From Oryzias latipes (Eukaryota > Chordata > Actinopteri > Beloniformes > Adrianichthyidae): a DNA stretch of 64,000 nt. Below, one piece after another: positions 1 to 12,200 of the stretch. Each line of letters begins with the position of its first letter. Position 1 is the first letter of the stretch. The notes under the pieces were generated by a model. It made no database searches. It was not told the DNA's origin and saw nothing but the letters and a program-made list of their open reading frames with translations. A program made the translations under genes and the position numbers. The stretch spans positions 23,287,042-23,351,041 of the forward strand of contig NC_019867.2 in the NCBI RefSeq assembly GCF_002234675.1, read 5' to 3'.

Positions 1-3000
1 CGTCGCAGGGCTCTTCTTTATTCCAGTCATGGGACTCACTGGGTTTCATATGGTGCTTGTAGCTCGTGGTCGGACAACCAATGAACAGGTTAGAATTCCA
101 ATGAGATGCTCTGTCTCATCAGCTGACTTAAAAATCTTTTTTTTTTAGATAAATCCTCATGAGCAACAGTTTCCTTTTTTTATGATAAGCATTGAAAATT
201 CAAAAGTGTTTTTGTTTGTTTATTCGCTGTGGCCTTGTGCTTTGACTGCTGGCGCTGAACAAGACAATGTATTCCTCAGGTGACGGGTAAGTTCCGTGGA
301 GGAGTAAATCCTTTCACCAAAGGTTGCTGTGGCAACGTGGAGTATGTCTTGTGCAGTCCCTTGGCACCCAGGTAAAAAATGCTTCTATACGGATCTTTTA
401 AACGCGTGTCCTTTCCGTGGAGCTGTGCACGTGCATTTGCACGGATTCTGTGCAAACAACAAACGCCTCACTGCTTCAGACACAGCAGCGTATAAACATG
501 CTCCAATGTGGCTGCAAACAAATGCATCCAGCTTTAAAGCAGTCAGCAAAGCCTTGGAGATGAGGAGAAATGGTTCACTCGAAAAACCATCAGTTAATGG
601 GAAGCTGTGCAGAGAGTCTATTCGCTTTAAAACAGAGTTCCTGAAACGCAGAAGACGAAAAATGTTGTAAAGGGGTTATTTGGTTGAAATACAACATTTT
701 CCTTTGAGAAAACTCTTCACATACGTATCAGTCCAAACACTCAAAGATTAGAGTGATGGCTCTTTTAGTTATTGACATTCTAACAGAACTGAAATAATGA
801 ATTAATCCAGCAAAAGCCCTGTTGTAATTCTGCTGTGTTTTATTGTAGGTACGTGTTAGACCCGAAGAAAAAACCTCACATCAAAATTCAGCCTCCGTTC
901 ATCAGACCTGACACCTCAGAGAGGCATATCACCATTAAGGTCAGCGACAATGGTATCCATGGCACCATAATCCACTCCAAGGTGAGTAGCTCACGCTAAC
1001 CACTGACCTGTTTTTTTTTTCCTTTTCCTGTCACCGTGTTGACCTTCAGCCGGAGCTGGTTCTGATCCAGACACATTGGGCAAGATTCAATGACTCGCCA
1101 ATATTTAGAGAATCTCTTCACGTCCACATCACTCAAGTGAAAGAATTCTTTCGCCCAAATTAGGTTAAATGTAACCAGTTCTTCTTAGGATTTTGGAGGA
1201 GATCAGAGAGAAGAGGAGAATTGAAAGTGAGGAGAAGAACCAGTGTGATATGATCGGTGAAGGGGGTTTAGAAAATGATCCAAGCAGCAGAGCTTTGGAC
1301 AAACTTAAGCTTGAGGATGGTCTTTCATTGGAGACCAAAAGAAATAGAGTTGTCAATTTGGGATGTATGGCAGTGGTTAGCGCTCTTGCCTCACAGCAAG
1401 AAGGCCCCGGTTCAAGTCCCGGCTGGGGGACCTGGACCAAAACATCAATGGGGGACCTTTCTGTGTGGAGTTTGCATGTTCTCCCTGTGCACGCGTGGGT
1501 TCTCTCCGGGGTCTCCGGCTTCCTCCCACCGTCCAAAAACATGTTTCATAGGTTAATTGGTTAATCCAAATTGTCCCTAGGTGTGAGTGTGAGAGTGAAT
1601 GGGTGTGTGATTGTGGACATTCTACCCTGTGACAGACTGGGGAACTAACCAGGGTGTCCCCTGCCTTTGCCCACAAGTGGCCGGGATAGGCTCCGGCAGC
1701 CCCGTGACCCCGAAAGGGATAAAACGGAAAAGAAAATGAATGAATGAATGAATGAATTCGGGATGTGACTAATGCATGGACCAGAGGAGCTTTGGTGGAA
1801 GATGCAAGAAACTGTCAGATATGGTTAATATTGTTGAGGAGATTAATTCTGCCCAAAAATGAGGGTAATGGCCCCCTGTGTTAGTGTCTGTACGTGCGCC
1901 TGTGAGGTCAGGGAATCATTATCAGGAGATGTTGACTCTTACACAAAAACTGGCTTAAAATTCAGCTTGAAACTGAAAAAAAGTGTAGATCAGAGTATCT
2001 ATGGCAAACAAAATGGAACAATTTTACATTTGAAACCAGTAGTTTACATAGACCTCATAAAAACACACATGTTTTTTTCTCACCGTCAGACATGAAATAA
2101 AATTACACCATGGTCCGGGTGAATTCTTGATTCTTGTTGGCTGCTGGGTGTGCGTTGAAATGATAATGCACAGAGATAATGCACACCTAAAAAAGACGTT
2201 TCGGTCACATAGCCTAAATGTTCTGTATCACTCTGCTGGCTTGTTTAAAACAAACTTTAGCTTCATCATCTGGACAAAAACAAGTGGTAAGAGGTGAACT
2301 TTCTCTCTGAACTGATACTTTATTTATTTAATCCATCGTTACGATCAGCATATCGCTTTCCTTTGCCGCTCCAGTCGAGATCGGAGGTCGTGGCCACCGT
2401 GGCTCAGTCACACCAGTTCTGTCAGGAGGAAGGGGCCAAAAGTCGTACCCAATCTTGTGAGAAGCTTGTGGAAGGATATCCAAGACGTTTGACCCAAGTA
2501 CTGCAGTTAAAAACCATTGGTGCCAAATACTAATGAAATGAACTGTTTCAACTTTGAGCTCTGATAAAAGTAATAAAAACTTGTCTAAAAAAAACCTAGT
2601 CTCATTATTCTGGCATTTAGCAAGGAGAAATAATTTTGTCCATTGTAATTGACCTAAAACAGGAAAAGTTTACTTTGTGATGGTGAGAAAAAAAGCATAT
2701 GTGTGTTTTTATGTGGTGCATGTAAACTTCTGGTTTCAAATGTACCTACTGTCTAAATTGTCAGAGTGAAAAAAGCTATTTTCACAAAAATGTGAAGCTT
2801 TTATGAAGTTGTTTCATTAAAATGACACTGAAATGCAGCAAACATGTTCAGGACATGAGTACAGTTCTTTAAAGTCCCAATGTGATCATCTTTAGATGTA
2901 TTTTCAAAGCGTTCCCAGTGGTCTTTTAATCATCATTATGTTGTTTTTAGCCAAAATCCAAAAACCTGTGTTGCTTTCTGTGACATAGCTTCTGTAGAGC

Positions 3001-6000
3001 GGCAGTAGTTCATTAGAAATTCATCTGTGAGTTTTGCCTCTGAGTTAGCCCACCCCTACTTCCTGTCATCCGTCTGTTTACACGCTCTCCCACTAGCCTA
3101 CAGCCCTCACAACCTCAACTTAGCATTACTGCTGCAATAAAAATGCTGAGCAATATCAGAGATATCCAGCTGTACAGTTTTGAGCCTGATGCCAGCTCAG
3201 ACGAGGAAAACTAAGACGCACATGGATGCATCACAATGGAGCAGATCAGGGAGTTTGTTGCCCGCCTAGTGTGTTATTCATCTATGTAACAAATAAGATC
3301 TTTTTCCAAATCATTTTTTCAATCTACTCTTTCTTCACAACTATTTGTATAAAGAAAACTCAGAAATGTAATTTCATTATTTTCATCAGTGGGAAACTGG
3401 GGGGCTAATTTTAGAAATTACACCCTAATTGGCTGTAGTTATGGTTGAAATGTCATTATTTGTTTTTTTTTTGGTAAGAAATACTTTCAAAATACAGAAA
3501 ATTGCTCTTAAAGGCGCAGATTTTTACATCTGAGTCTTATTTTTAATAACTGCAGTTAAACTCATCCTGGATGGAGACAAATGTTTTTTGACTAAAAATA
3601 AGTACAATCTATTTTTCCCCACATCAACCTCTAAAAGAATTGCCCAGGCAGAGAAAACACCAGGTTCAGCATCTTTACCAACAGCATATGGGCCTCTTTT
3701 CGTTGTGGCACTTGCCCACCTGTTCTCTAACGCTCCGCCCTCTGCCTTGCAGTCCAAATGCAGCCTTGACGGTTTGGACAGCAAAGAAATGCAGCCGCCA
3801 CTGCCGCCCAAAGCTGACAAGTACAGCCAGCTGAAAGCCCCGCAGACCTCCAGCGAAGGTAAGAACATCCCTCCCCAAGCTCTGTCAGTCACCATCCATC
3901 CCATCCATCCCTTTTCTGCTACCAAGTGGCAGGTCTCAAAACTCTGCCCCAGTTCACGAGAAGGCTCTAATTAAGCCTGATGAATGTTGGTTGCAGTGGC
4001 GGGTTGCAGATGATCGCCTTTCCGAAACCCAGCCAGAGAACCAGCCTGATCTGTGGCGATGAGGCAAACCCAGCTCGCCAAATCAACACATTTGCCGGAC
4101 AATTTCAGAGTGAATCATTGGAACATGAGTCACAGCATTTTTTTTTTCTTTCCGAGGTGGTGACTGAATGATCTTTAATCAGAACTTGCTGCTGAAAATG
4201 GTTACCCACAGGGGCAGATTTCTGTAAATCAGGAGTCTGCAGGGATTTGAGCTTTGAAGCAACCAAACATTCAATAGTATGAGTTGGGTTAATAATGTAT
4301 AAAGTGGGGTGGACGGCAGGTTTTCTTCTGAGGATGAAGAGGGTCATGCTGCATTATGTCAGGGAGTGTTCTCTCACTGCTTGTTCGCAAAGTGCTGCTG
4401 CCACCTGCTGGTGGTCAGGAGGAAATTCCAGTAGGAACTTAAAATGAGCCGTTTATACTCATTTTTATGTGGCGCTTTCACCTTTTATCTCCAGTGTTTT
4501 GCTTTTTTCCTTTATGTGCTCCAGAGAGTTCTCTCTCCGGGAGGACCCACCCATCCACCCCTGCCATGTACAGATACAGGCCGTCCTTTGGCACCATGCC
4601 GAAGGTTCACTACCACACTGCTGAAGAGAAGGTAGTTATTAAAAACATGACCCATCTTGGTTTTATACTATCAAAGCGTGATTTATTTCATAATTGTAGG
4701 TCAGTTTTTGTCATTGTTTTCCTTCAGCTTGTCCCCTCACAGTTGCCATGTTTGAGTTTAATCTCTGCTTCCTCCTCAGATTATCATGTCAGAAGACAGA
4801 AAGACTTCAGCTATCCTCGAAGAAGGCGTCCGTGGCCATGACTACCGATCTGAGCCGAATCTGGACCTGCCCGAGTACGCCAATGCTCCTCTCCACCGCA
4901 CCTTTCAGTCGTCCCCTTTCCAGCTGGACTCGGACCCCGTGGCCTCTCGCACTCTCAGCCTAAAGCAGGGGCCGTGCCGCCTGGAAAAGGGCCAGCTCCA
5001 GGCCCTGGGGCCTCAGACGGCTGCCTCCACCTCCTACAAGGGTGCCTTTTCACCAAACACCCTCTCCAACAGAAACGGTAGCCTGTCCTACGACAGCCTG
5101 CTCAACCCCAGTATCTCCCCAGCCGGTGCCAATGAGTGCAGGGCCCACAGAGGGATGCCCCCCATGGGGTTCCATTCCCCCTACCTGCCCAACAAAATGT
5201 GCCACATCAGGGAGACGGAAATACACAGACAGCAGGCTGCCCCCGCCTACAGTCCGGTTGTGATCCCTAGAGGGATGGGTCGACAGTCCCCCCACCTACG
5301 GGACAGGGACTCCTCCCCAGTGCGCTATGACAACCTCTCCCAGACCATCATGGCCTCCATCCAGGAGCGAAAGGAACTGGAGGAGAGGGAAAAACGCAAG
5401 ATGATGCACGGACGCTCCCAAACCAGCATCTACACCCCGGACTCTGCCGCGTTCGATGGGGGTTACGGTCTACCGACCAAAGCTTGCTACCCGGAGGGGC
5501 CTCGTGGCTCTTGCTCCAGAGGCCCAACGCCCCCAACCTATGGGGGCTCCCGGGACAACCTCATGGGGCTTGGGGTGATGAGCTACGGTCAAAGAACCCC
5601 TGTGCAGCGCTACGCTGGCTCCACACTGGGCCGCGCCCCTCGGACTTCATCCACCTCCCTGCACACAGATCACAGTAGCACCAACAGCAGCCAGAACCGG
5701 ACCCCTGGCCCCGAAGGGCCCTATTGCTCTCCGGTTCACCAACCTCACTCCCCTGCCATGCCCCGATCCCCCTCCTACTCCCACCAGAAACTCTCCTACA
5801 TCAATGCTCATGAGAAGACAGAGTCACCTCGACTGGGGGGCCAAAGGTATGAGTCCTAAGAGTGCCCCTCCCCCTGTGAGACTGCATGCACTGTCGTGAC
5901 CTGGTGGGTGGGGAATGGTTTTTCCGCTGGAAACACTCCCGGACATCCTCAGCGGTTCATACCGATATCTGTTCGCATCTGTCACTGATCCTCACGTCTC

Positions 6001-6413
6001 CTCATTCTGATTTGTTTGTTTGCCTGTCTAGAAAACATCTTTTGTACTATTGTGTGTCAAATGAATAAAAATGCTTTGATTTATTTATTTGCATGTTTTT
6101 CATGTTCATCTAACATCCCTGAGTTGTCCTCTTTACTAACAAGTGTGCTGGGATCCTTCCAGCTCGTTTTCCATGTCTGTCCTTAGGAACGGTGTTTATT
6201 GATGCAGTCGGTCAATGGTCAGCCTTCGTTGATGTTCAATCTTCTGAATCTTTTTTTTCTGTTCTTCTCTTTCCACTCAGAGAGGCTGTGAAAGTAAACG
6301 GGCAGATGGACTGCCACACGAGCACCCAGAATGCCTCCCTGAGCCCTGGTCGCCACAGTAACGTCAAAAAGGTGACAGGTGTCGGAGGAACAACGTACGA
6401 AATATCCGTGTGA
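1..6413 (+). CDS. zdhhc8: Palmitoyltransferase ZDHHC8, 3' part (7 coding exons, 5' end outside window)
   Basis: Integral-membrane DHHC S-acyltransferase that palmitoylates proteins at Golgi and plasma membrane or synaptic sites. Exons: 1-88 (c + 29 codons), 280-371, 849-981, 3753-3858, 4525-4631, 4780-5846, 6281-6413; all have GT-AG borders and matching phases. The first exon encodes the last membrane helix (VAGLFFIPV) and the TTNEQ (TTxE) motif. Next come [10 protein letters not shown] and [13 protein letters not shown], then a long Pro/Ser-rich cytosolic tail with [23 protein letters not shown] and MASIQERKE. The protein ends in [15 protein letters not shown], a PDZ-binding C-terminus. The MASIQERK and REERE-like stretch fits ZDHHC8 better than its paralogue ZDHHC5. 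The DHHC box lies upstream of the window. Teleosts can carry two zdhhc8 copies; which one this is cannot be told here. Confidence 0.93.
1367..1754 (+). mobile_element. tRNA-like SINE with (TGAA)n tail
   Basis: The head resembles a tRNA with a B-box-like GGTTCAAGTCC at 1409-1419. A conserved body follows (GCATGTTCTCCCTGTGC, GTCCAAAAACATGTTT, GACCCCGAAAGGG), then a (TGAA)n tail. It is flanked by a 12-base target-site duplication with one mismatch, at 1355-1366 (AATTTGGGATGT) and 1755-1766 (AATTCGGGATGT). It lies in the zdhhc8 intron 982-3752. Two more copies of this family occur in the window. Confidence 0.8.
2868..3400 (-). mobile_element. MITE-like element, family M1, copy 1
   Basis: It begins TTTAAAGTCCCAATGTGATC and ends near TTTCATCAGTGGGAAACT. 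It shares interior blocks (TTCTGTAGAGCGGCAG, AGCAATATCAGAGATATCCAG, GGATGCATCACAATGGAGC) with the elements at 16576, 30283, 37413, 46600 and 53325. No coding capacity. It sits in a zdhhc8 intron; the rest of that intron (1755-2867 and 3401-3752) shows nothing recognisable. Confidence 0.55.
5847..6280 (+). other. zdhhc8 last intron with in-frame stop and poly(A) signal (possible short isoform)
   Basis: If the donor at 5847-5848 is not used, the large exon reads on for four residues (RYES) to a TAA ending at 5859. An AATAAA lies at 6064-6069, before the acceptor at 6279-6280. This intron could therefore act as an alternative last exon that gives a protein lacking the C-terminal 44 residues and the EISV PDZ ligand. 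Use of this isoform is inferred, not shown. Confidence 0.4.
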
Positions 6414-8245
6414 GGGGAAGAAAAAAAACAGCAACGACCCCAATAAATGAAATTCTGTGTTCTTCTGCTTTTGATAAGATATTAGACCCTTTGGATCTGC
6501 TGTTTTTTGGAAGTTCTGGGGTGGCAGATGATGCTACAAACTGTTCTCGTAGGGAAGTTCTGTAATTCTGCTCCTCAGACAGAACTGGAAGCCGGTCGTG
6601 TCCCTCACCTGAGCCCCGATGAAGCCTCGGTGGTTCTACACGTCACCAAACCTCATGAACGAGTTCAATTCATTGCCGAAGACCTCTGCCGTTAAGAAAT
6701 CTACGGTGCTTCACCTCAACTTTGTGATGGTGTCGTCTTTTGAGAGGAAATGGACGAGAAGAGATGGGGACACAAACAGGAAAATTCTCTGATCTAGTCT
6801 GGCGGTTGCATTCCAAATTCAATGAGAAAGGCTCGTTTTAAATGAAAACCCTTTTTTTGTTTGTTTAAATAAAAAAATACTTTTCTCAGGAATTAATGCA
6901 AGCTGCAGAGATTCTACATGATGTATATTTGTCTTTTTCCAAATGCAGGTTTTCTTTCTGAGATTGTTTGTTTTCTGTTATACTTACAATTATGGAACAT
7001 AAGAAAATCTCAATTTGTTTTTTTTTGTTTGTTCTTAAAGTTCAGATCAACCCACAAGTGATTACTAAGAATCTGAAAACTAGAATAATTTGTCAGAAAC
7101 ATTAGTTAAAAACTCCGTTGTTCAGGTTTTTGCCAAAATTAAATAAAACATGAAGGGTTTTCAAAAGTAAGCTTCATACATTTCATGCTTAAACCTCTTT
7201 TCTGTATAAACTTGAGTTTTTCAAAGCTATGTTTGATTTTTTTCTTTATAGTTAAAGCTAGGAATGGATGTTGAGTGTTTTTCTTATAAATTATGACTTT
7301 TAATGGATGAATAAGATCAAAATGGATCAATCTAAGAAAATATAGTCACTTCTATTTTGCTGTGTAATTAAAAAAAATGAAATGAAAAAGGTTTAAATGT
7401 TGTGGAATTCAAATATAAATCCATGGTGAACATTTACAGTCCATATGGAATGTGGACTTTCTGTACTGTCTGACAGGGCTTTTGGTTCAACTGCCATGAA
7501 ACTTGTCCCATGTGGCCATAAAGACCTGGAACTCCTCAAAGCTGTCTGGTACAGCTATGTCGTCACACCAGTGACTTTGTTTCCACTTTTCAAAGGACTT
7601 GGATGTAAAATGTTCCTTTTTGAGGGGAAACCATAGTTGCCTTTTTGTTTTATTCTTGTCAAAGAGATGTTTACTTCACAAACTGGCTGAAACTTTAAGA
7701 TTGAGCTGTGGTTTTGTTTGTGGCTAGCATTCTAGAAGACGTGGGTTTTTCGATGGTAAACACATCTTCCAGGATATTTTGGAGATGAAAGCAGGACGGA
7801 GGCTGTGTGGAGGTTACCGCCAACGCCGTAGTTCCCGCCCCTTTTTGAACGCGTCACCCAGCTGCCTTAACTAGGACGGTGAAGCAAAGCTTGCTGCTTT
7901 TGGTGGCGAACAGGGCTAGCTTTCCCCACAAACCGGACGGGTGTGCAACTTCATCTTCAGTTACAGAGGACCCCTGAAAAGTCCTCATTTGCCTACAATG
8001 ACAGCATATCAAAATGGAATTGATGTCATTTCCCCTAAAGATGACTGCCGTTCGTACAATGTTCATGTCTACAGATGGATGTGACTGCATGTCGGGTCGT
8101 TCCTGACAGCTGGTGATAAATCCATCCGCCACAGGCTGCTGGTTTCACTGTCCAAACCATGTATACCACGAGTGTAAACGTATTTTTGTGAAGAGGAAAT
8201 ATTCCCATTGATCTGAGCAAAGTCAATAAAGAGTTTCCCACTCGG
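6414..8245 (+). other. zdhhc8 3' untranslated / downstream region
   Basis: No coding exon was found. Several AATAAA signals occur (for example 6442-6447, around 6868, and 8225-8230). The last lies only about 90 bases before the apparent 3' end of the oppositely directed ranbp1, so the mRNA may run to about 8245. The true end cannot be fixed from sequence. Confidence 0.5.
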
Positions 8246-8299
8246 GTGAATCAAACTCATACCTGACCATTTTTCCCAGACAATAACTTTAAATTAAAC

Positions 8300-9208
8300 G
8301 TGGTCTTTAACAGCTTTTATTTGAAGTTGGAGGAAACATTTCAGGTCATTCAAGTGCAAATGAGGAGCAACATTTCTTCCATGTACATGTATTTACAGAT
8401 GCACTGGCACTTGGATGCACTTTAGAGGCATGTTAAGAACCTACTGAAAACAAGAGGTGAGTGGTAAAGTGCGCGCACACACACACACACACATCTGGTA
8501 GGGCACTCATATATATAGTATATGCTTTACATGCTTTGAAGTCAGGGAATGTTACGAACTCAAGAGTAAAAACTTGGTTTCCTTGATGAGAAATGTTGGG
8601 TAAACTGCACCAAATTCATGAACCGTTTTACTTCGGGGCTTAAAAGTTGAAAGAAACTCAAAGCTAACAAATGTTCCTGATATGCTAGCGTTGAGTGTTG
8701 TGATCTGTAAAACTTATCTGTTATCCCTCAACTTTCTTGAATGGACTGCTCTTAGAACTGGAAAATAAACCAGAATCTGAAATGTGACGACGGCCGGCTA
8801 ACAAGCATCATTATGGTGTTCAATGCATCTCTAGAATGCAGGATCTGGCGCTGTGCTAACAGGAAGTAGGTTAGTTTCCTCTCCCCACCCCCTGCCAAAC
8901 AGTCCTTCAAAATAAAATATAAAAAAATAATACCCAATGTGGGAATTATCACTATAACAAGCCCTTTTTTTTTTTACAGTTTGTCAAAAGAGAGGTTGAC
9001 CTGTGAATCCATGCTGCAAAGGAAAGGGTTTTTTCACTATTATCTGATTTTCTTTTTCTCCAGTGGCATTGAGGACTTGTGATCTTGATGCAAAAAAAAA
9101 CAACAAAAAAACCTAAATGCAAGTGTCCAAATTAAGTTTGTTTACAGTCTATTGTAGAAAAAGAGGAAAACTGATAAGTTGACGATCAGCAAAGCCAGTT
9201 CTTGGATT
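8300..9208 (-). other. ranbp1 3' untranslated region
   Basis: This is the sequence after the ranbp1 stop on the minus strand. A TTTATT (AATAAA on the transcribed strand) near 8316 gives a likely 3' end at about 8300. A short (CA)n run lies at about 8474-8493. No other gene was seen. Confidence 0.55.
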
Positions 9209-12200
9209 TCAGTTCTTAACCCCCTCCTCTTTTTTCTTTTCAGTCTCCGTTTTGTCACCCTTCTTCGTTTCCCCGGATTCCTTGTCCTTTACAGAGAGTT
9301 CTTCCAGCTTCTCTGCCACCTTGTTTGCATTATCAGTGTTGCCTGCAGCCAAACAATCAGAAGTGCCATTAATTAATGAACTGTGAAACCTGCTGACTGG
9401 TTTTTGAAGCGCTCTCATTGAATTATTTGAGTCTGAAAAGTCTATTTACTAAGATACTTCTTGAATGTTGAAAGAACAGAAATATAGCAGAACGTACAGA
9501 TAAACATGCCTGAAAAAAAGCCTGTCTAGTCTTGACATTCTGCATGTTTATGTAGCAGACAGAAAAAGTTCCAAGCTGGAGTATGCAGCAAAGAACAGAG
9601 CGTGTCTGCATTAGATTACATATACTGTGTGTTTTCAGGTTGAAAACCCCTTTAAAGCTCCCAACAGGAGGCAGTTATAAATTAAAATACCTCCATTTAT
9701 TTCAAGAAATCTAATTTAATACCTGATTTCTCCAGATTTTTTTGAACTTCATCCTTGCATTCATCAAACTTGACCTTAAACTTCTGTGCGTCTGTAGACA
9801 GAAATGTATGTATTAGGATTAGTTTTTTAAATTTACATTTCAGAATGAATTCAGTGTGAAACCACTTACTTTCTGCATTCAAAAAGCGAATGGCCAGAAG
9901 TTCTGGTTTGGGGCATTCATCTGCGTAATCTGCTAGTGTGTTCCACACCCATGCTCGGTCGCTGCCGGCATTGGGCTTCAGCTCCATCGTTGGTACGACT
10001 AAGAGGAAGGAGAACAACAGATATAACTGAATGCAAAAGCCTAATTCCTTTATTTAATGATCTGCCATTTATAAATGCAACACATATCTCCAAGCTGAAC
10101 CTTTACTGTAGAAAATATATTTGATAGATTAAAATGAGCACTGTACTCTAGTTTTTATAGTGACATTTATAACATTGTCCCAACATAAAAACATTGAAAG
10201 CTCTTTAGCAGAATACTATGGGCAAAAAAATAAACTTAAATGTGTTCCAAGTTTTCATCTCTAATCATGCACAAGGCTCTGGAGTAGGGGAGGCGTCCCG
10301 TTTAGTTCTAAAGAGCGGATGTCCTGCTCATGGTTCAGATATCCCCGCCCCACATGGAGCGTATTATCACGTTCAGGTGAATTCCACCAATGACAAGCAG
10401 AGGTAGACAGAATAAGCAGGTATAGTTGCCTTTAGGCACTGGGATTGGACAACCCTGCTCGAAAGCAACATGAACCCTTGACTGAACAACTGCTGTCAAA
10501 GTCAGTCTTGTCAACAAAGAAAAATACACAAAAAACATTAACAGCAATCTGTTCAATCTGAATATAAATCTGTTTGCAGAATCCTTTCTAATTATTTTCA
10601 TTTTGTTTAGTCAAAACTTAACCAACCAGTCCTGATTCAATCCAAAGAAAAATAAAATTAAATCTGTGAATCAGTCGTGCATTACAGAAGCAAAGGATAC
10701 AACTAGGGTTGTGCCGATGGACGATATCATCGTCCATCGTGATGGGTGACTGACATCCCGATGGAGAGACCACCATCGTGATGCCACGCCCCCGCCACGT
10801 TGCGCGTCGACATCATAAGCCGCGGTTACATGTACAAAATATCTTGATGGGATCAATGGTTGGATTAGAATCCAACCGTGTACATGGGCCCAGAAAAATG
10901 TTTTCAGAATATAAAAACGTTCACTAAGGTCACAATTTCGGTCGGAATAAATCATTCGCACATGCGCAGTATTCGCACATGCGCAGTTTGAAAACCGGAA
11001 GAGGATACAACTTCCGCCGAGCGGCTTTTTTTCCAAACTTTATTGAAGGTAACAATTCAATACAAAACGATAACAGCGCCGAGCAGCTATATACATTGAC
11101 ATGTCAGCTCGGTAAAATACGAGACGATCTTCTAAACGTGCTTTTAATAATGTTACGGTTATTATGAAACATCTGTTCGCTCATCATTTGAATTTTAATC
11201 CGTGTGGTCAGTGCTTTTTCTGAACGTAGCCAGGATTAGCAGTATGCTAACACGGGCTAACAACATTAGCTTTGGGTGGCGCTGCACGTAAACGTGTAAG
11301 AATAACATCAGCCTTTATTTAGTCGGGACACGACTGGAAACACAAATCCACGTGATTGATTGAATGTTTTCTAAGGACTGAGCGAAATTTCTGCTTTGAA
11401 GCTCAAACCGCTGTGTGTCTGCTGACGATCCGAACTGTGCTCAGACACACGTTTAGACCCGGTTCTGAGTTCGGTAGCTCATACCCCTAGAGCTGCGGGA
11501 CGGATCGCAGTCTTAAATCTCCCTCTCATGTACCCCCCCCCCCCCCCCTTCCCTCAAACACAAAGCTGTAAGTCCGCGCTCCGCCGGTCCACTTCACTAG
11601 TGAAGTGCAGGAGCGGACCACTTCTTTTCTATTTTGCTTGTTACTTTTTCTGTTAAAGTCACTTCCCTCAGTTTATACTGGATCATCGCGGATTAACCAT
11701 TAGTTGGGAAATAAAATGAAAAAAGCAAAATAACGAATAGCAGTTATATAAGAACGAAAAATGTAAAAATACCCCCCCGACGATGTCATCGTCCATCCCG
11801 ATGGTTGACAGCAAACATCGTCAACGGCCAAATTAGGGGACATCGCCCAACCCTAGATACAACCTTACAACCTTACAACACAACACGTCGTTATCACAAG
11901 ATACATTTTTGAAATTTTCTTTTTTCATTTTCTGCAATACAAAGTTAGAAAAATGTCAAACAACAGAAAAACTGATCAATTTATAATTGATCAGTTTAAT
12001 CATGGTCCAACTCGGGCAGAGATTCAGTCACAAACAATGTCCAAATCAGTTATTGTCATTCGATGAGAAGGTTGGCCCGGCTGCAGCTGCGCAGGCGGCT
12101 GCAGTTCAGTGATCCTACGGTTGTTGTCAATTTACATCAGTGACCAGATGAGGGGGGCAGGCTGTGTACACGGTTACAAAATGATGCACAAGAGGTGCAG

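Noticed and set aside
329-670. Open frame of 113 codons in the zdhhc8 intron
   Set aside because: It starts inside the exon 280-371 in a different frame and runs into the intron. It has no family resemblance.
1409-1419. B-box suggesting a tRNA gene
   Set aside because: It belongs to a SINE with target duplications and a TGAA tail. No full cloverleaf can be drawn.
10671-11036. 121-codon frame and its counterpart at 44114-44518
   Set aside because: Both are the same stretch of a nonautonomous hAT-like element. There is no transposase motif, and the frame is not evidently kept by selection.
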